Positions 1 through 6,484 of a DNA stretch of 12,685 bases are shown piece after piece. The position numbers and the translations under genes were made by a program. The DNA is taken from positions 1 to 12,685 of the forward strand of contig CAYQVW010000031.1 in the NCBI GenBank assembly GCA_964421245.1, written 5' to 3'. A model generated the notes under the pieces. That model searched no databases. It had not been told where the DNA came from and saw only the letters and a list, made by a program, of their open reading frames with translations. Source of the DNA: CAYQVW01 sp964421245. GTDB taxonomy: Bacteria; Margulisbacteria; WOR-1; XYC2-FULL-46-14. Every line of letters begins with the position of its first letter. The stretch's first letter is position 1.

Positions 1-28
1 TGTAAGAACTTCGCCTTTTTAGGGTTTT

Positions 29-46
29 ACCGAAAATCATTTCGGT
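29..46. repeat. Small inverted repeat at the 3' end of paralog A
   Basis: ACCGAAA and TTTCGGT form a perfect 7-bp stem with a 4-nt loop that includes the stop codon of the minus-strand gene. No T-tract follows on the minus strand, so it is a poor intrinsic terminator. It may be a weak hairpin or chance. Confidence 0.3.
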
Positions 47-738
47 TTAAGTATACATACCCGAAGTGCCTCTGCCGCATAGGTAGCAGAAAAAAACATA
101 GCTTGAGTCATGGAAACCTGTTCTTGAATACCTAACTCAAAAGCACGATCAATAAAAACCAGCATTCCAAGGTTCATCATTAGCTCCGCAAAAATCATAT
201 GATTAAGATGCATTGCCCGTTCTGGAGAAAGAAAATTTACACAGACAACCCCATCCTTCTCCTGAATATCAAGTTCTCCAAAATAAGTCTCCAAGGCCCT
301 ACCAAGATCGCTGATAACAATATTCCCTAACAATGTCTCGGCTCTTCCTGAATAATAATGACCGTTTAAAAAGTTGAGTTCGCCACCATTGTCTGCTCCC
401 ATAAAAGATGCAAGAACAACATGTTTACAAAGATCCTTCCAATCAACTCCAAAAGAATATCGCGCACCAGAGGGGCCCAGGTCTTGGGCACAAGCTGCCT
501 CATTATTATCAGCAAGATTCAACCAACCTCGAAGCTCACATGGAATCGCACCCCGGTTGAGCAATATTAGGGCATCTGCTTCAGGCATGTAGAGCGTATC
601 CTGCAAGCCCTGGCAATCCAATACCCTGTTGTTCAAAAATCTATTTTTAATGGCATTATAAGCACGAACTTTGGGCGCAGTCGAAAACATGAGCTTCCCA
701 ATTCTGGCATCAAAACGAGCACTTCCAGGTTTTTGCAT
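37..738 (-). CDS. Short member of a three-protein unknown paralog family (paralog A)
   Basis: 233 aa, function not recognised. It shares two blocks with the proteins at 793-1812 and 3644-4711. Block 1 (about residues 94-124) is Y-x-F-x-x-D-W-x-x-x-C with a Gly ten residues after the Cys (W100, C104, G114). Block 2 (215-226) is FFSATYAAEALR, matching FFSYAYCAEAFR and FYRAAYACEAFR in the other two. It stops seven residues after block 2, so it lacks the roughly 120-residue C-terminal part of its paralogs; no clear continuation is visible in the other frames of the last 36 bases. No signal peptide or membrane segment is evident. The ATG at 738 is supported by a strong Shine-Dalgarno (AGAGGAGA) just upstream and by a sigma28-like promoter at 758-784. 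It is either a natural short form or a truncated copy. Confidence 0.8.
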   Translation of the reverse strand: MQKPGSARFDARIGKLMFSTAPKVRAYNAIKNRFLNNRVLDCQGLQDTLYMPEADALILLNRGAIPCELRGWLNLADNNEAACAQDLGPSGARYSFGVDWKDLCKHVVLASFMGADNGGELNFLNGHYYSGRAETLLGNIVISDLGRALETYFGELDIQEKDGVVCVNFLSPERAMHLNHMIFAELMMNLGMLVFIDRAFELGIQEQVSMTQAMFFSATYAAEALRVCILKPK

Positions 739-757
739 AAAAATCTCCTCTTAATAA

Positions 758-784
758 TTATCGAAGAAATAAAAATAAATTTCA
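758..784 (-). promoter_or_regulatory. Sigma28-like promoter of paralog A
   Basis: On the minus strand TGAAATTT (777-784) is followed after 11 nt by TTCGATAA (758-765). The FliA/sigma28 consensus is TAAAGTTT-N11-GCCGATAA, so the -10 box matches 6 of 8 and the -35 box 6 of 8 with exact spacing. The Shine-Dalgarno and ATG of the 233-aa gene follow within 20 nt. The same element precedes five other genes in the window. Confidence 0.7.
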
Positions 785-792
785 GGTGAAGT

Positions 793-1812
793 TTAAGTCA
801 CCAAATTTACTATTGTTCTAGATCTCATAACATGAGCCATGTATCTTTGTACAATCTGAAAAACATTCTTCTTCTCAAAGACCGAAGCCTCGCCAGGAAC
901 ATCGTCAGGATTTTTTATATGAACAATATCTGGACAAAACAATAGATTCGAGCCTACCTCGACAACATATCCTCTCTCTAACAAAATATCTCTAAACGGT
1001 TCAATCTTACCTCGATCATAACAATCAACCGTATATTGTAAAGGGTCACGCCCCTGCCAATAAAACAACTTTTTTTCATCTTCACTCAACTCCAAAAATG
1101 CTTTTTGCATCAAAAAATAGAATTGTAAAACATTAAACCTTAATAGGTTCTGTACAAACAATCGGGAATCAACACGACAGGAAAAAGCACGGAAAGCCTC
1201 AGCACAATAGGCATAGGAAAAGAAGCTGTCTTTAGCAGTAATTGTATTCCCCATACTTTTTTGCATAAAAATAAGGTTTGCAAGTGAATAGATGAAACGA
1301 GAAATTAGTAACCACTGATCAAGCTCGGCTCCTTCCTCGTTGTGAGTCGACAAAAGGATAAAACTCCCCATTTCTCTGCCAGCATAACCAAATAGTTCCT
1401 TTAATTCCAATATGGTGTGAAATGAAGAAGAGGGAGCCCTGCCCTCCACAGAAGGTCTCAATGCCGCGGGTACATATTTTATTTCTCCATTAATATCTAT
1501 TCCAAAGAATCTTGTTAAAATAATCTGCTCACAATAATTATTCCAGTCTCCTAAAAATTCGTATTTTTCTCCATCAAGCTTTTTTTCAAAAGCGTCAGAT
1601 AACCTTAAAAATTTAACGAAGGCAGAGGGACATTCTTCTCTTTTTAGCAAGAAAAGAGTATCTTCTTCATGCTGGGAGAGGATTCTTTGCATATAGCTCA
1701 ACCTTGTAGGTTGTATTTCCTGTAATGTGCAAACGGAGACGGTTTCACTCTTTCTTGAAAAAACAGCCTGTCCATATCTAGCCGGCACACTTATGATTTT
1801 TGATAGTAGCAT
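793..1812 (-). CDS. Member of the unknown paralog family, full-length form (paralog B)
   Basis: 339 aa, function not recognised; homologous over its length to the protein at 3644-4711 and over its N-terminal two thirds to the one at 37-738. Shared blocks: 84-113 (YEFLGDW, C94, FFG at 102-104), 197-210 (FFSYAYCAEAFRAF), 227-242 (VLQFYFLMQKAFLEL, compared with FLAQFYYKMQHAFLRL), 279-297 (ERGYVVEVGSNLLF, compared with EEGYIEDSPEGKIF), and a final SRTIV at 331-335. Residues 265-300 have the helix-turn-wing look of a winged helix but lack a clear recognition-helix signature, so this is inference from the paralog. No signal peptide. The ATG at 1812 has no convincing Shine-Dalgarno and lies only 9 nt after a weak sigma28-like -10 box, so the transcript may be leaderless. 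It sits immediately downstream of plsY. Confidence 0.85.
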   Translation of the reverse strand: MLLSKIISVPARYGQAVFSRKSETVSVCTLQEIQPTRLSYMQRILSQHEEDTLFLLKREECPSAFVKFLRLSDAFEKKLDGEKYEFLGDWNNYCEQIILTRFFGIDINGEIKYVPAALRPSVEGRAPSSSFHTILELKELFGYAGREMGSFILLSTHNEEGAELDQWLLISRFIYSLANLIFMQKSMGNTITAKDSFFSYAYCAEAFRAFSCRVDSRLFVQNLLRFNVLQFYFLMQKAFLELSEDEKKLFYWQGRDPLQYTVDCYDRGKIEPFRDILLERGYVVEVGSNLLFCPDIVHIKNPDDVPGEASVFEKKNVFQIVQRYMAHVMRSRTIVNLVT

Positions 1813-1821
1813 TATAAGTTT

Positions 1822-1849
1822 ACTTCGCTATCCTTGTGAAAAAATTTCA
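1822..1849 (-). promoter_or_regulatory. Degenerate sigma28-like promoter of paralog B
   Basis: TGAAATTT (1842-1849) is followed after 12 nt by AGCGAAGT (1822-1829), which keeps only the CGA core of the sigma28 -10 box. The element fills the 38-bp gap between the plsY stop and this ATG. The CGA-to-ATG distance equals that of the HEAT-repeat gene promoter at 4774-4801. Confidence 0.5.
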
Positions 1850-1850
1850 G

Positions 1851-2420
1851 TTATTTTTTAGGTAAGGGGAAAATGTCTTTTATGTTATTGCGATGAGTAT
1901 AATACGCCAGTATGGCAAAACAAATAGCCAAAATTATATAAATATGCCCTAAATTAAAAATCCAGACCAAAATCGGAACAAGAGTTAACAATAACAAAGT
2001 AGTTGGAATAAATTTTCTTATAAAATAATAAAGCAACCAATAAAGAGGAATACAAAGAAAAAGCAGATACGGATTAATTGCGAGAAAAACGCCTCCGGTA
2101 GTCGCCAATCCCTTCCCTCCCCTAAATTTTAGATAAATTGAAAAATCATGTCCCAATACTGCAGCCAAGGCAACTAATACTACAGACAAATCAGAGCCAA
2201 TTAAGCTTCTGGCTAAAATTACCGGAATAAATCCCTTAAGCAGATCGAGAATTATGACAATAAGACCAAACTTAATTCCAGAGGTTAGGGCAACATTCGA
2301 TCCACCAAGGTTTTTTGTTCCACTATTAGCAAGATCTACCCCACGGGCTTTGGCAATAAGCAGACTAAAGGGAATTGAGCCTAAAAGATATGAAGCTAAA
2401 GCTAACAAAAGGAGATTCAT
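1851..2420 (-). CDS. plsY: Acyl-phosphate:glycerol-3-phosphate acyltransferase PlsY
   Basis: 189 aa multispanning inner-membrane enzyme that transfers an acyl group from acyl-phosphate to glycerol-3-phosphate, the first step of phosphatidic acid synthesis. Visible family motifs: GSIPFS (14-19), D-x-x-KG (59-63), GHDFSIYLKFRGGKG (90-104, the hallmark Gly-rich cytosolic loop) and THRNNI near the C-terminus (175-180). The usual SGNxGATNV motif is changed to NSGTKNLGGSNV (32-43), keeping SG, a Gly and the final NV, which is an unusual variant. Length is normal for PlsY. Its ATG overlaps the lysC stop in an ATGA arrangement, so translation is probably coupled; no Shine-Dalgarno is seen. There is no known functional tie to lysine biosynthesis, so the pairing is probably just co-expression. 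Confidence 0.92.
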   Translation of the reverse strand: MNLLLLALASYLLGSIPFSLLIAKARGVDLANSGTKNLGGSNVALTSGIKFGLIVIILDLLKGFIPVILARSLIGSDLSVVLVALAAVLGHDFSIYLKFRGGKGLATTGGVFLAINPYLLFLCIPLYWLLYYFIRKFIPTTLLLLTLVPILVWIFNLGHIYIILAICFAILAYYTHRNNIKDIFPLPKK

Positions 2421-3634
2421 TTTGCCAAATTAAATGCTTTATGTAGAACTTGAACCGCTTTTTTCCCTTGTGCAGCGGATACAACACAAGAAATTTTAAT
2501 TTCTGAAGTGCTGATCATCTCAATATTTATTTTTTCGGTAGATAAAGCACTAAACATCTTTGATGCAACCCCCGGTTGGCTGATCATCCCCGTTCCAACA
2601 ATTGAAACCTTGGCAACATCCGGATCACAAACTGCTCCCTCGGCATTTACCACCTTTGCAACCTTCTTGGTAATTTCTAGAGCTTTGTTGGCGTCTGATC
2701 TTGAAACGGTAAAGGCCATATCTGCCTCCGAACCTTGAGAATGAACACTCTGAATAATCATATCAACGTTTATTTTTGCATCTGCTAGAGCCTTAAAAAG
2801 TTTTGCTGCAGTGCCGGGCTTGTCTGGAACCTTTAGGATTCCAACTTTTGCAATATCCTTATCTAGCGCTATTCCCCTTACGGCTTTCTTAACTTCCATC
2901 TTGTTTCCCTCCTTGATGTAGGTTCCCACAATATCTTTAGTGCTTGAGCGTAAATGAATTTTGATTCCATAGGCCATTGCACACTCAACAGACCTAGGAT
3001 GAAGAACCTGTGCACCTAAACTAGCAAGTTCTAACATCTCCTCATATGATATAGTTTTTAATTTCTTTGCGTCTGGAACAATACGAGGATCGGTAGTATA
3101 AACGCCATCTACATCTGTATAAATATCACAAACATCAGCTTTTAGAGCGGCGGCAATTGCAACCGCGGAAGTATCTGATCCACCACGACCAATAGTAATA
3201 ATATCTCCCCTACTATCAATTCCCTGAAACCCAGTAACAACAACCACTTTGCCTTCTTTAAGTTCCTTTTCCATTCTTTTTAATTTGATATTTTTAATTC
3301 TCCCTTTTCTGTAAATGTCTTCCGTCTCAACCCCAGCCTGTCCACCAGTTAGTGAAATGGCAGGACAATTAATTTCTTGTAATGCTAATGAGAGAAGTGC
3401 GGCCGAAACCTGCTCACCAGTTGAAACCAGCATATCGTATTCACGAGGATGAGGCTCTTTGGTAATCTGATCCATTAAATCAATAAGCTCATCGGTCGTA
3501 TGTCCCATTGCAGAGACAATAACCACTACCTTATTACCTTTCTGCCTTACAGCCTTAACCTTCTTGGCTACATTCTTTATCTTCTCAACTGTACCAACCG
3601 AAGTTCCACCATATTTATGTACTATTGTTGCCAT
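2417..3634 (-). CDS. lysC: Monofunctional aspartokinase with two ACT domains
   Basis: 405 aa; phosphorylates L-aspartate with ATP, the entry step to lysine, threonine, methionine and diaminopimelate. The amino-acid kinase domain (about 1-245) shows KYGGTSVG (7-14), STGEQVS (71-77), LTGGQAGVET (95-104), GFQG (135-138), GRGGSDTSA (149-157) and YTDVDGVYTTDPR (172-184). Two C-terminal ACT domains follow (about 263-330 and 341-402; PDKPGTA at 270-276 and SQPGVASKMFSAL at 352-364), implying allosteric feedback by lysine and/or threonine. Length and layout are those of the Gram-positive/cyanobacterial-type single-function enzyme. The ATG at 3634 follows the paralog C stop by 9 nt, with no Shine-Dalgarno; an extended -10 box (TGATATAAT) overlaps the end of that gene and would give a nearly leaderless mRNA. 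It is coupled to plsY downstream. Confidence 0.96.
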   Translation of the reverse strand: MATIVHKYGGTSVGTVEKIKNVAKKVKAVRQKGNKVVVIVSAMGHTTDELIDLMDQITKEPHPREYDMLVSTGEQVSAALLSLALQEINCPAISLTGGQAGVETEDIYRKGRIKNIKLKRMEKELKEGKVVVVTGFQGIDSRGDIITIGRGGSDTSAVAIAAALKADVCDIYTDVDGVYTTDPRIVPDAKKLKTISYEEMLELASLGAQVLHPRSVECAMAYGIKIHLRSSTKDIVGTYIKEGNKMEVKKAVRGIALDKDIAKVGILKVPDKPGTAAKLFKALADAKINVDMIIQSVHSQGSEADMAFTVSRSDANKALEITKKVAKVVNAEGAVCDPDVAKVSIVGTGMISQPGVASKMFSALSTEKINIEMISTSEIKISCVVSAAQGKKAVQVLHKAFNLAK

Positions 3635-3642
3635 ATATAAAT

Positions 3643-3651
3643 ATTATATCA
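3643..3651 (-). promoter_or_regulatory. Extended -10 promoter for lysC-plsY
   Basis: On the minus strand the sequence reads TGATATAAT, a perfect extended -10 box (TGnTATAAT). It overlaps the last codons and stop of paralog C. The lysC ATG is 8 nt beyond the hexamer, so transcription would begin at or just before the start codon. No good -35 box is seen. Confidence 0.55.
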
Positions 3652-4711
3652 TATGTTGGTATTCTGGTCTTATCTCAACAATTGTACGGGAAAGAAGGTT
3701 ATCTTTGGCACATTTTACAGCAGCGGTGTGAAAAACACTAAATTCTGGACCTAGTAACCTTGGCAGGGGTATTTCTGTAAAAAACTTGCTGGTAAAAATT
3801 TTTCCTTCCGGACTATCTTCTATATATCCTTCTTCTGTTAAAGAGGAAACATGTTGCGAAACGGTGCTAGGGAGATATCTCTCAATCCGATGCGCCATAA
3901 ACTGCCATCCTAATGCCCTAAAAACACCTCTCTCCCTATAATCCAAACGCAGAAATGCATGTTGCATCTTATAGTAAAATTGGGCAAGGAAACAAGGCAT
4001 TAAGGGGCTGTCTAATAATTCATATCCAATAACAAATGCTCTAAAAGCCTCACAAGCATAAGCAGCACGATAAAACTCAACTGCCGCTGTGCTTAACTTG
4101 AATTCTAATTTATCTGGGTCAATACTATTAAACAATTTTAATTGGGCAACCCCTTCTATCAGCGCCATAAAAACACCCAATGAGGACATCGCTGCTTTGC
4201 TTGGATAGTTAAGGTTTAATATTACAGTTTTTGAGTCCACATGCTGAAAATTCTCTCTAAATATTTGTTGAAATCTAGAATCATCATTTAAAAACTCATA
4301 TTCCATTAGAGCTTTTTCTCTAGTAGAGATTGTGATGCTTGGAACCGGATGGGTCTTACCTAATGCATTAAATCCTAAAAAAGAAGAAAACCCAACATAG
4401 AAACAATATTTTTCAAAATCCTCGACAAGCTCAAGATGCCTTCCACGGGCCCCATATTCTTCAATCTCCGCCGAACCACTCTGGCATGGAGCCTCAATTG
4501 CATCAACTACCTGCATCATTGAATAAAGATCCCTTGGCATTAACTCTCTTGGATAAACAAGAACCCCATCTCCCATAAAACTACGTAGCCCATCCACATC
4601 GGATTGGATATCAGTAGAAAAAGGATTAATTTTAACGTCTCTTGCTGGCTCCACTGCCAGCCTTACTCGATCTACCTTTGCTGAAACCGTTTTACAAAAA
4701 AGTGTTTGCAT
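3644..4711 (-). CDS. Member of the unknown paralog family with a winged-helix-like C-terminus (paralog C)
   Basis: 355 aa, function not recognised; full-length relative of the protein at 793-1812. Conserved blocks: 92-121 (F99, C103, FLG at 111-113), 213-226 (FYRAAYACEAFRAF), 241-256 (FLAQFYYKMQHAFLRL), 267-270 (LGWQ) and the final SRTIV (341-345). Residues 273-308 (TVSQHVSSLTEEGYIED followed by GKIFTS) look like the recognition helix and wing of an ArsR/MarR-type winged helix, which would make a DNA-binding or protein-binding C-terminus possible; this is inference. No signal peptide or membrane segment. The ATG at 4711 has a strong GAGGAGA Shine-Dalgarno at 4717-4723 and a sigma28-like promoter at 4729-4756. 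It is divergent from the HEAT-repeat gene and shares a palindromic control region with it. Confidence 0.88.
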   Translation of the reverse strand: MQTLFCKTVSAKVDRVRLAVEPARDVKINPFSTDIQSDVDGLRSFMGDGVLVYPRELMPRDLYSMMQVVDAIEAPCQSGSAEIEEYGARGRHLELVEDFEKYCFYVGFSSFLGFNALGKTHPVPSITISTREKALMEYEFLNDDSRFQQIFRENFQHVDSKTVILNLNYPSKAAMSSLGVFMALIEGVAQLKLFNSIDPDKLEFKLSTAAVEFYRAAYACEAFRAFVIGYELLDSPLMPCFLAQFYYKMQHAFLRLDYRERGVFRALGWQFMAHRIERYLPSTVSQHVSSLTEEGYIEDSPEGKIFTSKFFTEIPLPRLLGPEFSVFHTAAVKCAKDNLLSRTIVEIRPEYQHMI

Positions 4712-4728
4712 TAATGTCTCCTCAATTT

Positions 4729-4756
4729 ATATCTGATAAGAAAAAGATAAATTTCA
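4729..4756 (-). promoter_or_regulatory. Sigma28-like promoter of paralog C
   Basis: TGAAATTT (4749-4756) is followed after 12 nt by TCAGATAT (4729-4736), matching the sigma28 -10 box GCCGATAA at 5 of 8. The Shine-Dalgarno at 4717-4723 follows closely, which implies a very short leader. It is back-to-back with the promoter of the HEAT-repeat gene. Confidence 0.65.
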
Positions 4757-4783
4757 CACGAATTGAAATAATGTGAAATTTAT
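4747..4783. repeat. Perfect 12-bp inverted repeat between divergent promoters
   Basis: ATAAATTTCACA (4747-4758) and TGTGAAATTTAT (4772-4783) are exact reverse complements separated by 13 bp. The arms contain the two outward-facing -35-like words of the divergent promoters. The symmetry extends beyond the 8-bp -35 word, so the extra TG and AT flanks may be part of the recognised element or an operator. A 16-bp stretch including the right arm (4766-4781) recurs exactly at 6210-6225. Confidence 0.75.
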
Positions 4784-4801
4784 TAATAATCCTTACGAGA
4801 A
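4774..4801 (+). promoter_or_regulatory. Sigma28-like promoter of the HEAT-repeat gene
   Basis: TGAAATTT (4774-4781) is followed after 12 nt by TACGAGAA (4794-4801), 5 of 8 against the sigma28 -10 consensus. The ATG lies 9 nt after the box, so the transcript would be nearly leaderless, consistent with the lack of a Shine-Dalgarno. Confidence 0.62.
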
Positions 4802-4810
4802 AATATCAAT

Positions 4811-6208
4811 ATGTCATTAGCAATTAACTATACTCTCCCGGCAGGAAGAGGAAAACAGAGACCTATAGAAACACCAGCAATTCTTCGTGGACCACTAAAA
4901 TCGGCCAAACAGGCCTATTCTGCTTTTTCTGCTCTCGCATTGAACCAGATGATTGAGGCTCGAACAGTTACAACAGACACAGCCCGAGCACTACTAGCAT
5001 TAGATTCACAAAATTATATGCAAGATGTTTTTGTCTGCTGGGTTGACGCTTTTGGCGAAACAGATCCAAACGAAACTGCAGTGGCTTTTAAAAAGAGTCT
5101 TTACTGGCACCTTCAAAGAAGCACGGCACCAGAAAGCTCGGTTTTGGTAAATGCAATTGATAAAGGAATAATTGCCTCACAATCACAAACCGAAATTGAC
5201 ATTCCTGATGGAAACACTCTTTTATTATTAGAATTCTATGCTCGCGCCGGACACGCTGGCATTGCCCAATTTGAAAAATTTTCCGCTTTTTCGGAGATGG
5301 CACAAGATATTCCAGAGCACTTGCGCTTAGAATTTACCAAAGCTCTCTGGTTAGATATTCAGATATTAAAAAGAAGAATGAGAATGTTGGGAATTGTAGA
5401 TCTAGATGTTTCAAAACCAGGAGGGTTCCCCACACAACTGGACGAAATTCGAGGAAATGCTGTAGAACGCATAAAAGCAGGACTTGAACCAAAACTCCAT
5501 TCTGGGCAATTAATTAGTATTGGAACATCAATGGATAGAGGGGATTTTGCTGCGGCACGCCAAACCTATCTTGATATCTTAGAAAGAAACAAGGAAACAT
5601 TAATGGATAGCAAGCGTAGCTACCACAATAAGGAAGATGCGATAGATAGATTAGGAAAAATTGGGGACAGAACTACACTGAAGGCCATAGGAAAAGGGGC
5701 AAAGCTTTTTCGCCCATCAATTGCATCAAAAGCAATAAACTTTTTAGCAGAAATGAAGGATGTCAAAAGGCTTAAAAGGGCACTAAAACATAGATCTTCC
5801 CGTGTACGCGGCATTGCCGCAATGCACCTTATTGATATTTTAAAATTAAAAGATGGTGATAGATACTACAAACAATATTATGCATATTCTCGTGCCGGAT
5901 TTCGAAGATGGAAAGAGGCAAGCTATATGGGACCAGCAGCTTATCCAGCACTAAGCAAACTTATGTTAGCCAGACAACCTCACAAATGGGCCATTGGCTA
6001 TTTTGGAAGGCTCGGTCAAATAGACGAATTAAAAATAGACGTGATTGCAATATTGGAAAGAATATTAGAAAGAGATATATCAATAGAACACGAAAAGACA
6101 GAATGGAGAGACAGAAAAAAACGAGCTGCAAGTGCTATTCTCGCATTAGAAAAACCAGCAACAGGCTCCACAAGAAGAGTAGGGCTTGAGGCATATATTT
6201 CCTCTTAA
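4811..6208 (+). CDS. HEAT-like repeat protein of unknown function
   Basis: 465 aa, soluble and helical by appearance. About residues 274-345 read as two or three HEAT/PBS-lyase-like helical repeats (DAIDRLGKIGDRTTLKAI, then KAINFLAEMKDVKRLKRAL, then SSRVRGIAAMHLIDIL), a fold usually used for protein-protein contacts. The N-terminal 230 residues and the basic C-terminal stretch (about 430-456, EWRDRKKRAASAILAL) are not recognised. No signal peptide, membrane helix or catalytic motif is seen. It starts at 4811 without a Shine-Dalgarno. It is divergent from paralog C and carries the same sigma28-like promoter as the paralogs, so it is probably expressed with them; a scaffold or partner role is a guess from fold and context. 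Confidence 0.88.
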   Translation: MSLAINYTLPAGRGKQRPIETPAILRGPLKSAKQAYSAFSALALNQMIEARTVTTDTARALLALDSQNYMQDVFVCWVDAFGETDPNETAVAFKKSLYWHLQRSTAPESSVLVNAIDKGIIASQSQTEIDIPDGNTLLLLEFYARAGHAGIAQFEKFSAFSEMAQDIPEHLRLEFTKALWLDIQILKRRMRMLGIVDLDVSKPGGFPTQLDEIRGNAVERIKAGLEPKLHSGQLISIGTSMDRGDFAAARQTYLDILERNKETLMDSKRSYHNKEDAIDRLGKIGDRTTLKAIGKGAKLFRPSIASKAINFLAEMKDVKRLKRALKHRSSRVRGIAAMHLIDILKLKDGDRYYKQYYAYSRAGFRRWKEASYMGPAAYPALSKLMLARQPHKWAIGYFGRLGQIDELKIDVIAILERILERDISIEHEKTEWRDRKKRAASAILALEKPATGSTRRVGLEAYISS

Positions 6209-6209
6209 A

Positions 6210-6225
6210 AAATAATGTGAAATTT
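6210..6225 (+). repeat. 16-bp exact repeat of the control region at 4766-4781
   Basis: AAATAATGTGAAATTT occurs identically at 4766-4781 and at 6210-6225, in the same orientation. Both copies hold the -35-like word of a downstream gene. The match extends 6 bp upstream of TGTGAAATTT, which suggests duplication or a longer functional element. Confidence 0.75.
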
Positions 6226-6245
6226 CCCCCCAAAATTGACGATAT
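6218..6245 (+). promoter_or_regulatory. Sigma28-like promoter of the 71-aa gene
   Basis: TGAAATTT (6218-6225) is followed after 12 nt by GACGATAT (6238-6245), 6 of 8 against GCCGATAA. It begins 10 nt after the HEAT-gene stop, so the small gene has its own promoter. A Shine-Dalgarno (GGAAGGGAG, 6252-6260) follows. Confidence 0.7.
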
Positions 6246-6251
6246 ATATAT

Positions 6252-6260
6252 GGAAGGGAG
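6252..6260 (+). promoter_or_regulatory. Ribosome binding site that sets the start at 6269
   Basis: A purine run GGAAGGGAG ends 8 nt before ATG 6269. It rules against the upstream in-frame TTG at 6236, which would lie over the promoter -10 box, and against GTG 6260, which overlaps this site. Confidence 0.65.
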
Positions 6261-6268
6261 TGAATGCC

Positions 6269-6484
6269 ATGAGCAACAATCAGAAAGTTATAAAAGTTAT
6301 CAGTAAATTTGGCCTTTTGAGCTATTTACAAACATTAATTAATTCAAAAGTCCAAAAAATAACCCTTCATACCACCTTCCCAATTACCGGCGCTCCAAAC
6401 TGGTCCGAGAAGAAAGAGATTGTATTAGTACAAGATGTAAAGCCTTTAATAAATATTGTGGCAAAGAAAGAGAATTTGAACTAA
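6269..6484 (+). CDS. Small 71-aa protein, function unknown
   Basis: 71 aa beginning MSNNQKVIKVISKFGLL. It is not recognised. A helical N-terminal third (KVIKVISKFGLLSYLQTLI) is followed by alternating hydrophobic stretches that could be strands (KITLHTTF, KEIVLVQDV) and a short lysine-rich tail. No signal peptide, metal-binding cysteines or membrane segment. The start is chosen from the strong Shine-Dalgarno at 6252-6260 and the sigma28-like promoter immediately upstream. Its stop overlaps the stop of convergent nadK by 4 nt. The promoter links it to the paralog family and the HEAT protein rather than to nadK. Good signals on both sides of a short frame make it a likely real gene. Confidence 0.75.
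   Translation: MSNNQKVIKVISKFGLLSYLQTLINSKVQKITLHTTFPITGAPNWSEKKEIVLVQDVKPLINIVAKKENLN

Noticed and set aside
4755..4776. CRP/FNR-type binding site suggested by TCACA and TGTGA
   Set aside because: The half-sites point outward with 13 bp between, not TGTGA-N6-TCACA, and the other five copies of the motif are single and always paired with a CGATA-type box.
5908..6189. Plus-strand open frame of 93 codons inside the HEAT-repeat gene
   Set aside because: It is a lysine/arginine-rich out-of-frame shadow of the main gene with no recognisable content.
6236..6268. TTG start for the small gene at 6269-6484
   Set aside because: It overlaps the promoter -10 box; the Shine-Dalgarno fits ATG 6269.
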